Shown here piece by piece: positions 52,769-63,284 of a stretch of DNA of 64,000 nucleotides. Both the position numbers and the translations under genes were made by a program. The DNA lies in assembly GCF_051401765.1 (NCBI RefSeq), contig NW_027480598.1:310001-374000 (forward strand), read 5' to 3'. The stretch's first letter is position 1; each line of letters begins with the position of its first letter. The notes below the pieces were generated by a model, which was not told where the DNA came from, did not search any database, and saw only the letters and a list, made by a program, of their open reading frames with translations. Source of the DNA: Calliopsis andreniformis. Its lineage: Eukaryota > Arthropoda > Insecta > Hymenoptera > Andrenidae.

Positions 52769-53470
52769 AATCCACAATCCTCAACCTACAATCCTCAGTA
52801 CTCAATCTTCAATCATCAATCCTCAATCTTCAATCCTCAATTCTCAATCCTCAATCCCCAATCCTCAATTATCAGTCCTCAATCCTCAATCCTCGATCCT
52901 CAATCCTCAATCCTCAGTCCTCAAACCTCAATCTTCAGTCCTCAATCCTGTATACTCAATCTTCAATCGTCAATCCCCAATCCTCAATCTTCAGTCCTCA
53001 ATCCTCAATCCTCAGTCGTCAATCCTCATTCCTCAATCCTCAGCCCTCAGACCTCAATCCTGAACCCTCAGTCCACATCCTCAATCCTCAATCCTCAATC
53101 CTCAACCCTCAGCCCTCATCCTCAATCCTCAATCCTCAATCCTCAATCCTCAAGCGTCAATCCTCAATCCTCAATCCTCAGCCCTCAATCCTCAGTCGTC
53201 GAAACTCAATCCGGAACACTCAATCCTGAATCCTCAATCTTCCGCCGTCGGTCCTCAACAATCAATTGTCAATCCTCAATCCTCAATAGAATATCCTCAA
53301 TTCACAGTTTTCAATACTCAATCCCCATTCTTCAATCTTCAAATCTCAATCCACAAACATCAATTCTCATCACTCAACCCTCAACACTCAGTCCTCAATC
53401 ATCAATCCTCAATACTCAGTCCTCAATCTTCAACACTCAATACTCAATCTTCAATCCTCAGTCCTCAATT
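52765..53470 (+). repeat. 10.52-kb-spaced block, copy 1
   Basis: Marked by CAATTATCAGTCC, TCCTGTATACTC and a beta-type A box (53283). The same order returns at 63,285-64,000, offset 10,520 bp, changing to 10,519 and then 10,518 bp through two single-base deletions in the second copy. Part of it (about 125 bp) also occurs near 54,380-54,505. Confidence 0.85.
53283..53394 (+). repeat. Box A, beta subtype
   Basis: CCATTCT heptad present. Leader contains ACAATCAATTGT (53258-53269). Confidence 0.85.
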
Positions 53471-53827
53471 CTCAATCCTCAATACTCAATACTCAATCCT
53501 CAATCCTCAATCCTCAATCCTCAATCCTCAATCCTCATCCTTCAATCCCCAATACCCAATCCTCAATCTTCAATCCTCAATCCACAATCCTCATTTCTCA
53601 ATCCTCAATCCTCAATCCTCAGACCTCAAACATCAATACTCAACCCTCAGTCCTCGTCCTCAATCCGCAACCCTCAATCCTCAATCCTCAATCTTCAATC
53701 CTCAATCCTCAATCCTCAATCCTCGATCCTCAATCCTCAGTCCTCAAACCTCAATCCTGAATCCTCAATCCTGAATCCTCAATCTTCAGCCCTCAGTCCT
53801 TTACAATCAGTTGTCAATCCTCAATCC

Positions 53828-53939
53828 TCAATAGAATATCATCAATTCACAGTTTTCATTACTCACTACTCAATCTGCAATCTCCAAATCTCTATCCACA
53901 AACATCAATTCTCATCCCTCAACCCTCAACACTCAGTCC
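53828..53939 (+). repeat. Box A, alpha subtype
   Basis: Heptad 2 AATATCA, heptads 5-6 TCATTAC-TCACTAC, heptad 9 CCAAATC, heptad 13 TCATCCC. Confidence 0.85.
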
Positions 53940-54765
53940 ACAATCCTCAATATTCAATCCTCAATCCTCAATCCTCAATCCACAATTCTCAACCTTCAAT
54001 CCTCAATGCTCAATCGTCAATGCTCATTCCTCAGTCCTCAATCCACAATTCTCTATCCACAAACGTCAATTCTCATCACTCAACCCCAAACACGCCCTCC
54101 CCAATCCTCAATCTTCAATCCTCAATCCTCAATCCTCAATCCTCAATCCTCAATCCTCAATTTTCAATCCTCAATACTCAATCTTCAATCCTCAATGCTC
54201 AATCCTCAATCCTCAATCCTCAGTCCTCAATCCTCAATCCTCAATCCTCAATCCTCAAACCCCCAATCCCCAATCCTCAATCTTCAATCCTCAATCCTCA
54301 ATCCTCAATCTTCAATCCTCAATACTCAATCTTCAATCCTCAATCCTCAATCCTAAATCCTCTATCCTCAATCCTCAATCCTCAATTCTCAATCCTCAAT
54401 CCCCAATCCTCAATTGTCAGTCCTCAATCCTCAATCCTCGATCCTCAATCCTCAATCCTCAGTCCTCAAACCTCAATCTTCAGTCCTCAATCCTGTATAC
54501 TCAATCCTCAATCCTCAATCCTCAATCCTCAATCCTCAATCCTCTATCATCACTCCTCAATCCTCAATCCTGAATCCTTAATACTCAACCCTCAGCCCTC
54601 ATCCTCAATCCTCAATCCTCAATCCTCTATCCTCAACCTTCTATCCTCAATACTCAACCTTCAATCCTCAATCCTCAATCCTCAATCCTCAATCCTTAAT
54701 TTTCAACACACAACCCTCAACCATCAATCCTCAATACTCAACCATGAATCATTATTCCTCAGTAC

Positions 54766-54849
54766 ACAATAGAATATCCTGAACTCTCAGGATTCAATAC
54801 TCAATCCACAATATTCAATCATCAAATCTCAATCCTCAAACCTCAATCA
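54766..54849 (+). repeat. Box B, TCAGGAT subtype
   Basis: Opens ACAATAG. Perfect 7-bp stem with loop ACTC (54776-54793). Leader has CATGAATCATTATTCC. Confidence 0.8.
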
Positions 54850-55143
54850 TCACTCCTCAATCCCCAATCCTCAATCTTCAATCCTCAATCCTCAATCCTC
54901 AATCCGCAATCCACAATCCTCAATCCTCAGTCCTCAAACCTCAATCCTCAATCCTCAATCCTGAATACTCAATCTTCAATCGTCAATCCCCAATCCTCAA
55001 TCTTCAATCCTCAATCCTCAATCCTCAATCGTCAATCCTCATTCCTCAATCCTCAGTCCTCAGACCACAATCCTCAACCCTCAATCCTCAACACTCAATC
55101 CTCATCCTCAATCCTCAATCCTCAATCCTCAATCCTCAATCCT

Positions 55144-55505
55144 CAATCTTCAATCCTCAATAATCAATCGCCAATCCTACATCCTCAATCTTCAATCCTC
55201 AATCCTCAACCCCAATCTTCAATACTCAATCCTCAATCCTGAATCTTCAATCCTCAATACTCATTCTTCAATCCTGAAACCTCAATCTTCAATACTCAAC
55301 CTACAATCCTCAATCATCAATCCTCAATCCTCAATCCTAAATCCTCAATCCTCAATCCTCAATCCTCAATCCTCAATCCTCAAACCTCAATCCTCAGCCC
55401 TCAGCCCTCATCCTCAATCCTCAATTCTCAATCTTCAATCCTCAATCCCCAATCCTCAATCTTCAATGCTCTGTCCTCAATCCTCAATCCTAAATCCTCA
55501 ATCCT
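55144..55505 (+). repeat. CAACCCCAATC block, copy 1
   Basis: Marked by TAATCAATCGCC (55161) and the register-breaking TCAACCCCAATCTTC. It repeats at 55,554 (offset 410 bp) and 59,194, and in shortened form from about 59,590. Confidence 0.8.
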
Positions 55506-55553
55506 CAATCGTCAATCCTCATCCTCAATCCTCAATCCTCAATCCACAATCCT

Positions 55554-55868
55554 CAATCTTCAATCCTCAATAATCAATCGCCAATCCTACATCCTCAATC
55601 TTCAATCCTCAATCCTCAACCCCAATCTTCAATACTCAATCCTCAATCCTGAATCTTCAATCCTCAATACTCATTCTTCAATCCTCAAACCTCAATCTTC
55701 AATACTCAACCTTCAATCCTCAATCATCAATCCTCAATCCTCAATCCTAAATCCTCAATCCTCAATCCTCAATCCTCAATCCTCAATTCTCAATCTTCAA
55801 TCCTCAATCCCCAATCCTCAATCTTCAATGCTCTGTCCTCAATCCTCAATCCTAAATCCTCAATCCTC
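55554..55868 (+). repeat. CAACCCCAATC block, copy 2
   Basis: Starts 410 bp after copy 1. It is shorter because the stretch with TCAAACC-TCAATCC-TCAGCCC before CAATTCTCAATCTTC is absent. Confidence 0.8.
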
Positions 55869-56139
55869 AATCCCCAATCCTCAATCTGCAATCCTCAATC
55901 CTCAATCCCCAATCCTCAACCAACAATCCTCAGCCCTCAGTCCTCAATCCTCAATCCTCAACCCTCAGTCCTCGTCCTCAATCCTCAAACCTCAATTCTC
56001 AATCCTCAATCCTCAATCCTCAATATTCAATACTCAATACTCATTCTTCAATCCTCAATCCTCAATCCCCGATCCTCATTCCTCAATCCTCAATCCTTCA
56101 TCCTCAATCCTCAATCCTCAATCCTCAATCCTCATTCCT

Positions 56140-57240
56140 CAATCCTCAATCGTTTATCCTCAATCCCCAATCCCCAATCCTCAATCTTCAATACTCAACG
56201 CTCACTCATCAACCCTCAATCCTCAATCCACAGTCCTCAAACCTCAAACCTCAACCCTCAGTCCTCATCCTCATCCTCAATCCTCAATCTCCAATCCTCA
56301 ATCCCTAATCCTCCATTTTCAATGCTCAGTCCACAATCCTCAATCCTAAACCCTCAACGCTCAACACTCAATCATCTGTCCGCGAACCTCAATCCTCAAT
56401 ACTCAATCCTGAATACTCTACCTTCAATCGTCAATCCCCAACGCTCAACCTTCAATACTCAATCCTCAATCCTCAATCCTCAAACCTCAGTCCTCAGACC
56501 TCAATCCTCAACCCTCAGTCCTCCTAGTCAACCCTCAATACTCAATCCTCAATCCTCAATATTCAATCCTCAATACTCATTCTTCAATCCTCAATCCTCA
56601 ATCCTCAATCCTCATTCCTCAATCCTCAATCCCCAATCCTCAATCTTCAATACTCAACCCTCAATGCTCAATCCTCAATCCTCAATCCTCAGTCCTCAAA
56701 CCTCAATCCTCAACCCTCAGACCTCTTCCTCAATCCTCAATCATCAATCCTGAATCCTCAATCTTCAATCCTCAATACTCAATCTTCAATCCTCGATCCT
56801 CAATCCTCAATCGTCAACCCTAAATCCTCACTCCTCAATCCTCAATCCTCAATCTTCAATACTCAATCGTCAATCATCAACCCTCAATCCTCAATCCTCT
56901 ATTCTCAATCCTCAATCCTCTGTCCTCAGTCCTCAAACCTCAGTCCTCAACCCTCAGCCCTCATCCTCAATCCTCAATCCTCAATCCTCAATCCTCAACC
57001 TTCAATCATCAATACTCAACATTCAAAACTCTATCCTCAGTCCTCAAACCTCAATTCTGAATCCTCAATCCAGAATCCTCAACCCTCAGCCCTCGGTCCT
57101 CAACATTCAGTTGTCAATCCTCAATCCTCAATAGAATATCCTCAATTCACAGTTTCCAATACACAATACTCAATCTGCAATCTTCAAACCTCTATCCACA
57201 AACATCAATTCTCATCATTCAAACCCCAACACTCAGCCCC
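56140..57240 (+). repeat. Block S, copy 1
   Basis: Runs from CAATCGTTTATCC through CCCTCAACGCTCAAC (56351), CTCCTAGTCAACCC (56522) and CGGTCCTCAACATTC (57094) to the A box at 57128. It is repeated at 60,398, with the offset growing from 4,258 to 4,286 bp (four heptamers). Confidence 0.85.
57128..57238 (+). repeat. Box A, alpha subtype, 1-base deletion
   Basis: Same type as 43849, with heptad 9 TCAAACC. The closing heptad has lost one base (CAGCCCCAG versus CAGTCCCCAG), shifting the register by one. Confidence 0.85.
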
Positions 57241-57727
57241 AGTCTTCAATATTCAATCCTCAATCCTCAATCCTCAATCCACAATCCTCAACCTTCAATC
57301 CTCAATACTCAATCTTCAATCATCAATCCTCAATCCTTAATCCTCAATTCTCAATCCTCAACCGTCAAACTTCAATCCTCAATACTCAATATTCATTCCT
57401 CAATCCTCAATCCTCAATCCTCAATTCTCATTCTTGAATCCTCAATACCCAATCCACAATCTTCAATCCTGAATCCTCAATCCTCAATTCTCAATCCTTA
57501 ATCCTCTGTCCTCAGTCCTCAAACCTCAATCCTCAACACTCAGACCTCATCCTCAATCCTCAATCCTCAATCCTCAATCCTCAATCCTCAATCCTCTATT
57601 TTCAATCCTCAATACTCAATCTTCAAACCTCAATCCTCAGTCCTCAAACCTCAATTCTGAATCCTCAATCCTGAATCCTCAACCTTCAGCCCTCAGTCCT
57701 CAACATTCAGTTGTCAATCCTCAATCC

Positions 57728-57839
57728 TCAATAGAATATCCTCAACTCACTGTTTCCAATACTCAATACTCAATCTGCAATCTTCAAATCTCTATCCAGA
57801 AACATCAATTCTCATCACTCAACCCTCAACACTCAGTAC
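57728..57839 (+). repeat. Box A, alpha subtype
   Basis: Heptad 3 TCAACTC, heptad 4 ACTGTTT, heptad 11 AGAAACA, closing TCAGTAC. 600 bp after the previous A box. Confidence 0.85.
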
Positions 57840-58094
57840 TCAATGTTCAATCCTCGATCCTCAATTCTGAATCTTCAACCCTCAATACTGAATCTTCAAT
57901 CCTCAATCCTCAATCCTCAATCCACAATCCTCAATCCTCAATCCTCAATTCTCAATCTTCAATCCTCAGTCCTCAATCCTCAATCCTCAATCCACAATCC
58001 TCAGCCCTCAGTCCTCAATCCTCAATCCTCAATCTTCAATGCTCAATCCCCAATCCTCAATCTTCAATGCTCAGTCCTCAATCCTCAACCCTCA

Positions 58095-59190
58095 GTCCTC
58101 CTACTCAACCCTCAATACTCAATCCTCAATCCTCAATATTCAATCCTCAATACTCATTCTTCAATCCTCAATCCTCAATCCTCAATCCTCATTCCTCAAT
58201 CCTCAATCCTTTATCCTCAATCCTCAATCCCCAATCCTCAATCTTCAATACTCAACCCTCAATGCTCAATCCTCAATCCTCAATCCTCAGTCCTCAAACC
58301 TCAATCCTCAACCCTCAGACCTCTTCCTCAATCCTCAATCATCAATCCTGAATCCTCAATCTTCAATCCTCAATACTCAATCTTCAATCCTCGATCCTCA
58401 ATCCTCAATCGTCAATCCTAAATCCTCACTCCTCAATCCTCAATCCTCAATCTTCAATACTCAATCGTCAATCATCAACCCTCAATCCTCAATCCTCTAT
58501 TCTCAATCCTCAATCCTCTGTCCTCAGTCCTCAAACCTCAGTCCTCAACCCTCAGCCCTCATCCTCAATCCTCAATCCTCAATCCTCAATCCTCAATCTT
58601 CACTCATCAATACGCAACATTCAAAACTCTATCCTCAGTCCTCAAACCTCAATTCTGAATCCTCAATCCAGAATCCTCAACCCTCAGCCCTCGGTCCTCA
58701 ACATTCAGTTGTCAATCCTCAATCCTCAATAGAATATCCTCAATTCACAGTTTCCAATACACAATACTCAATCTGCAATCTTCAAATCTCTATCCACAAA
58801 CATCAATTCTCATCATTCAAACCCCAACACTCAGCCCCAGTCTTCAATATTCAATCCTCAATCCTCAATCCTCAATCCACAATCCTCAACCTTCAATCCT
58901 CAATACTCAATCTTCAATCATCAATCCTCAATCCTTAATCCTCAATTCTCAATCCTCAACCGTCAAACTTCAATCCTCAATACTCAATATTCATTCCTCA
59001 ATCCTCAATCCTCAATCCTCAATTCTCATTCTTGAATCCTCAATACCCAATCCACAATCTTCAATCCTGAATCCTCAATCCTCAATTCTCAATCCTCAAT
59101 CCTATGTCCTCAGTCCTCAAACCTCAATCCTCAACACTCAGACCTCATCCTCAATCCTCAATCCTCAATCCTCAATCCTCAATCCTCAAT
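58095..59190 (+). repeat. Block S, partial copy 2
   Basis: Matches the right half of block S and its continuation (56,518-57,590) at an offset of 1,577 bp on the left and 1,598 bp around the A box at 58726 (three heptamers). It includes the same one-base deletion at the end of the box. Confidence 0.8.
58726..58836 (+). repeat. Box A, alpha subtype, 1-base deletion
   Basis: Sister of the box at 57128, with the same lost base in the closing heptad, so the deletion predates their duplication. Confidence 0.85.
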
Positions 59191-59193
59191 CCT

Positions 59194-59510
59194 CAATCTT
59201 CAATCCTCAATAATCAATCGCCAATCCTACATCCTCAATCTTCAATCCTCAATCCTCAACCCCAATCTTCAATACTCAATCCTCAATCCTGAATCTTCAA
59301 TCCTCAATACTCATTCTTCAATCCTCAAACCTCAATCTTTAATACTCAACCTTCAATCCTCAATCATCAATCCTCAATCCTCAATCCTAAATCCTCAATC
59401 CTCAATCCTCAATCCTCAATCCTCAATTCTCAATCTTCAATCCTCAATCTCCAATCCTCAATCTTCAATGCTCTGTCCTCAATCCTCAATCCTAAATCCT
59501 CAAACCTCAA
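59194..59510 (+). repeat. CAACCCCAATC block, copy 3
   Basis: Matches copy 2 at an offset of 3,640 bp, including TAATCAATCGCC at 59211 and the TCTGTCC-TCAATCC end. Confidence 0.8.
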
Positions 59511-59589
59511 TCCTCAATCCTCTGTCCACAAAGCACAATCCTCAACCCTCAGTCCTCGTCCTCAGTTCTCAACACTCAATCCTCAATCC

Positions 59590-59860
59590 TCAATCCTCAA
59601 TCCTCAACCCCAATCTTCAATACTCAATCCTCAATCCTGAATCTTCAATCCTCAATACTCATTCTTCAATCCTCAAACCTCAATCTTTAATACTCAACCT
59701 TCAATCCTCAATCATCAATCCTCAATCCTCAATCCTAAATCCTCAATCCTCAATCCTCAATCCTCAATCCTCAATTCTCAATCTTCAATCCTCAATCTCC
59801 AATCCTCAATCTTCAATGCTCTGTCCTCAATCCTCAATCCTAAATCCTCAATCCTCAATC
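59590..59860 (+). repeat. CAACCCCAATC block, copy 4 (5' shortened)
   Basis: Starts at CAACCCCAATC (59605), 348 bp after the same motif in copy 3, and lacks the TAATCAATCGCC part. It shares the CAATCTTTAATAC variant only with copy 3, so it probably arose from copy 3. Confidence 0.8.
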
Positions 59861-60397
59861 CTCAATCCTCTGTCCACAAAGCACAATCCTCAACCCTCAG
59901 TCCTCGTCCTCAATCCTCAATTCTCAATCCTCAATCCTCAACCCTCAGTCCTCAGCCTCAATCCTCAATCCTCAATCTTCAATCCTCAATCCCCAATCCT
60001 CAATCTTCAATGCTCAGTCCTCAATCCTCAATCCTAAATCCTCAATCCTCAATCCTAAATCCTCTGTCCACAAAGCACAATCCTCAACCCTCAGCCCTCG
60101 TCCTCTATTCTCAACCCTCAATCCTCAATCCTCAATCCTCAATCCTCAATCCTCAATCCTCAATCCTTAATCTTCAATCCTCAATCCCCAATCCTCAATC
60201 TGCAATCCCCAATCCTTAATCCTCAATCCTCAATCCACAATCCTCAGCCCTCAGTCCTCAATCCTCAATCCTCAACCCTCAGTCCTCGTCCTCAATTCTC
60301 AAACCTCAATTCTCAATCCTCAATCCTCAATCCTCAATATTCAACTATCAATACTCATTCTTCAATCCTCAATCCTCAATCCTCAATCCTCATTCCT

Positions 60398-61448
60398 CAA
60401 TCCTCAATCGTTTATCCTCAATCCCCAATCCCCAATCCTCAATCTTCAATACTCAACGCTCACTCATCAACCCTCAATCCTCAATCCACAGTCCTCAAAC
60501 CTCAAACCTCAACCCTCAGTCCTCATCCTCATCCTCAATCCTCAATGTCCAATCCTCAATCCCTAATCCTCCATTTTCAATGCTCAGTCCTCAATCCTCA
60601 ATCCTAAACCCTCAACGCTCAACACTCAATCATCTGTCCGCGAACCTCAATCCTCAATACTCAATCCTGAATACTCTACCTTCAATCGTCAATCCCCAAC
60701 GCTCAACCTTCAATACTCAATCCTCAATCCTCAATCCTCAAACCTCAGTCCTCAGACCTCAACCCTCAACCCTCAGTCCTCCTACTCAACCCTCAATACT
60801 CAATCCTCAATCCTCAATATTCAATCCTCAATACTCATTCTTCAATCCTCAATCCTCAATCCTCAATCCTCATTCCTCAATCCTCAATCCTTTATCCTCA
60901 ATCCTCAATCCCCAATCCTCAATCTTCAATACTCAACCCTCAATGCTCAATCCTCAATCCTCAATCCTCAGTCCTCAAACCTCAATCCTCAACCCTGAGA
61001 CCTCTTCCTCAATCCTCAATCATCAATCCTGAATCCTCAATCTTCAATCCTCAATACTCAATCTTCAATCCTCGATCCTCAATCCTCAATCGTCAACCCT
61101 AAATCCTCACTCCTCAATCCTCAATCCTCAATCTTCAATACTCAATCGTCAATCATCAACCCTCAATCCTCAATCATCAATCCTCTATTCTCAATCCTCA
61201 ATCCTCTGTCCTCAGTCCTCAAACCTCAGTCCTCAACCCTCAGCCCTCATCCTCAATCCTCAATCCTCAATCCTCAATCCTCAATCTTCAATCATCAATA
61301 CTCAACATTCAAAACTCTATCCTCAGTCCTCAAACCTCAATTCTGAATCCTCAATCCAGAATCCTCAACCCTCAGCCCTCGGTCCTCAACATTCAGTTGT
61401 CAATCCTCAATCCTCAATAGAATATCCTCAATTCACAGTTTCCAATAC
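60398..61448 (+). repeat. Block S, copy 3, ending inside a chimeric A box
   Basis: Matches copy 1 up to the first five heptads of the A box at 61414. From there the sequence follows a different source, the box at 57728 and its right flank. Confidence 0.8.
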
Positions 61449-61525
61449 TCAATACTCAATCTGCAATCTTCAAATCTCTATCCAGAAACATCAATTCCCA
61501 TCACTCAACCCTCAACACTCAGTTC
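61414..61525 (+). repeat. Box A, chimeric
   Basis: Heptads 3-4 (TCAATTC-ACAGTTT) match the box at 57128. From heptad 6 (TCAATAC) on, including AGAAACA and the TCAACCC-TCAACAC end, it matches the box at 57728. The left flank matches block S and the right flank matches 57,840 onward. The switch falls between about 61,438 and 61,449. Confidence 0.8.
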
Positions 61526-62301
61526 TCAATGTTCAATCCTCGATCCTCAATTCTGAATCTTCAACCCTCAATACTGAATCTTCAATCCTCAATCCTCAAT
61601 CCTCAATCCTCAATCCTCAATCCTCAATCCTCAATTCTCAATCTTCAATCCTCAGTCCTCAATCCTCAATCCTCAATCCACAATCCTCAGCCCTCAGTCC
61701 TCAATCCTCAATCCTCAATCTTCAATGCTCAATCCCCAATCCTCAATCTTCAATGCTCAGTCCTCAATCCTCAATCCTCAATCCTCAATCCTCAATCCCC
61801 AATCCTCAATCCTCAATCCTCAACCCTCACTTCTCAACCCTCAGCCCTCATCCTCAATCCTCAATTCTCAATCTTCAATCCTCGATCCCCAATCCTCAAT
61901 CTTCAATGTTCAGTCCTCAATCCTCAATCCTAAATCCTCAATCCTCAATCCTCAATCCTCTGTCCACAAAGCACAATCCTCAACCCTCAGTCCTCGTCCT
62001 CAGTTCTCAACACTCAAACCTCAATCCTCAATCCTCAATCCTCAATCCTCAATCCTCAATTCTTAATCTTCAATCCTCAATCCCCAATCCTCAATCCGCA
62101 TTCCTCAGTCCTCAATCCTCAATCCTCAATCCTCAATCTTCAATCCTCAATAATCAATCTCCAATCCTACAACCTCCAACCTCAATACTCAATATTCAAT
62201 CCTCAAACCTCAATCCACCAATCCTCAATCCTCAATTTTCAACACTCAACCCTCAACCATCAATCCTCAATACTCAACCATCAGTCCCCATACCTCAATA
62301 C

Positions 62302-62413
62302 TCAATAGAATATCCTGAATTCTCAGGACTCAATACTCAATCCACAATATTCAAACATCAAACCTCAATTCTGAAACATCAATCCTCAACACTCAATCCT
62401 CAAACCTCAGTCC
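62302..62413 (+). repeat. Box B, TCAGGAC subtype
   Basis: Opens TCAATAG-AATATCC; stem TCCTGA/TCAGGA intact. Heptad 8 is TCAAACA and heptad 10 is TCAATTC followed by TGAAACA. Confidence 0.85.
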
Positions 62414-63139
62414 TCAATCGTCAATCCTCAATCCTCAATCTTCAATAATCAATGCTAGATCTTCAATCCTCAATCCCCAATGCTCAAACTTCAATCCTCA
62501 ATCCTCAATCCTCAATCCTCAATCCTCAGTCCTCAGAACTCAATCCTCAACCCTCAGTCCTCATACTCAACCCTCAATACTCAATCCTCAATCCTCAATA
62601 TTCAATACTCTATACTCAATCTTCAATCCTCAATCCTCAATCCTCAATCCTCAACCCTCAATCCTCAATCCTCAATCCTCAACCTTCAATCCTCAATACT
62701 CAATCTTCAATCCTCATTCCTCAATCCTCAACCCTCAATCCTCATTCTTCAATCCTCAATACCCAATCCTCAATCTTAAGTCCTCAGTCCTCAATTCGCA
62801 ATACTCAATCCTCAATCCTCAGGCCTCAAGTATCAATACTCAACCCTCAGTCCTCGTCGTGAATCCACATCCTTCAATGCTCAATCCTCAACCTTCATTC
62901 ATCAATATTCAACCTTCAATCCTCAATCCTCAATCCTCAATCCTCGATACCCAATCCTCAATCCTCAATGTTCAATCCTCAATACCAAATCCTCAATCTT
63001 CAATCCTCAATCCTCAATCCTCAGTCCTCAATCCTCAATCCTCAATCCTCAGTCCTCAAACCTCTATCCTGAATCCTCAATCCCGAATCCTCAATCTTCA
63101 GCCCTCAGTCCTCAACGATCTGCTGTCAATCCTCAATCC

Positions 63140-63251
63140 TCAATAGAATATCATGAATTCACAGTATTCAATACTCAATACTCAATCTGCAATCTTCAAA
63201 TCTCTATCCACACACATCAATTCTCATCACTCAAACCCAAACACTCAGTCC
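63140..63251 (+). repeat. Box A, alpha subtype
   Basis: Heptads 2-3 are AATATCA-TGAATTC and heptad 4 is ACAGTAT; heptad 11 is ACACACA. Confidence 0.85.
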
Positions 63252-63284
63252 CCAATCCTCAATACTCAATCCTCAATCCTCAAT

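Larger units (their letters stand above)
51357..53063 (+). other. Longest repeat-derived open frame (not called as a gene)
   Basis: A 568-residue open frame, the longest of the window, made only of ILNPQSS-type heptapeptides. It overlaps a 401-residue frame (50354-51559) of the same kind in another frame, which is what a stop-free 7-bp repeat gives. There is no signal peptide, domain, non-repeat terminus, intron signal or codon bias separate from the DNA repeat. Its ATG comes from the single variant CAATGGTC. A real coding role is very unlikely. Confidence 0.9.
47193..53100 (+). repeat. Box-poor, nearly canonical heptamer domain
   Basis: Only two B boxes (47939, 49563) in 5.9 kb. Heptamers are close to consensus, and stop-making variants such as TGAATCC and TTAATCC are less frequent, so the longest forward open frames of the window lie here. 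Several partial copies of B-domain blocks occur, together with a local 438-bp duplication. No gene is supported. Confidence 0.7.
35199..61990 (+). repeat. TCTGTCC-ACAAAGC module set (9 copies)
   Basis: The pair TCTGTCC-ACAAAGC, with the distinctive heptad ACAAAGC, starts at 35199, 35227, 37979, 49955, 51452, 59521, 59869, 60063 and 61969. It has the same downstream context as the TCTGTGC module and looks like its relative in the right half of the window. The two at 35199 and 35227 are only 28 bp (four heptads) apart. Confidence 0.85.

Noticed and set aside
3832..62413. Box B stem-loop as a transcription terminator or ncRNA
   Set aside because: The stem is only 5-7 bp, no U-tract follows, and there is no neighbouring gene. 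It is kept only as a structural observation.
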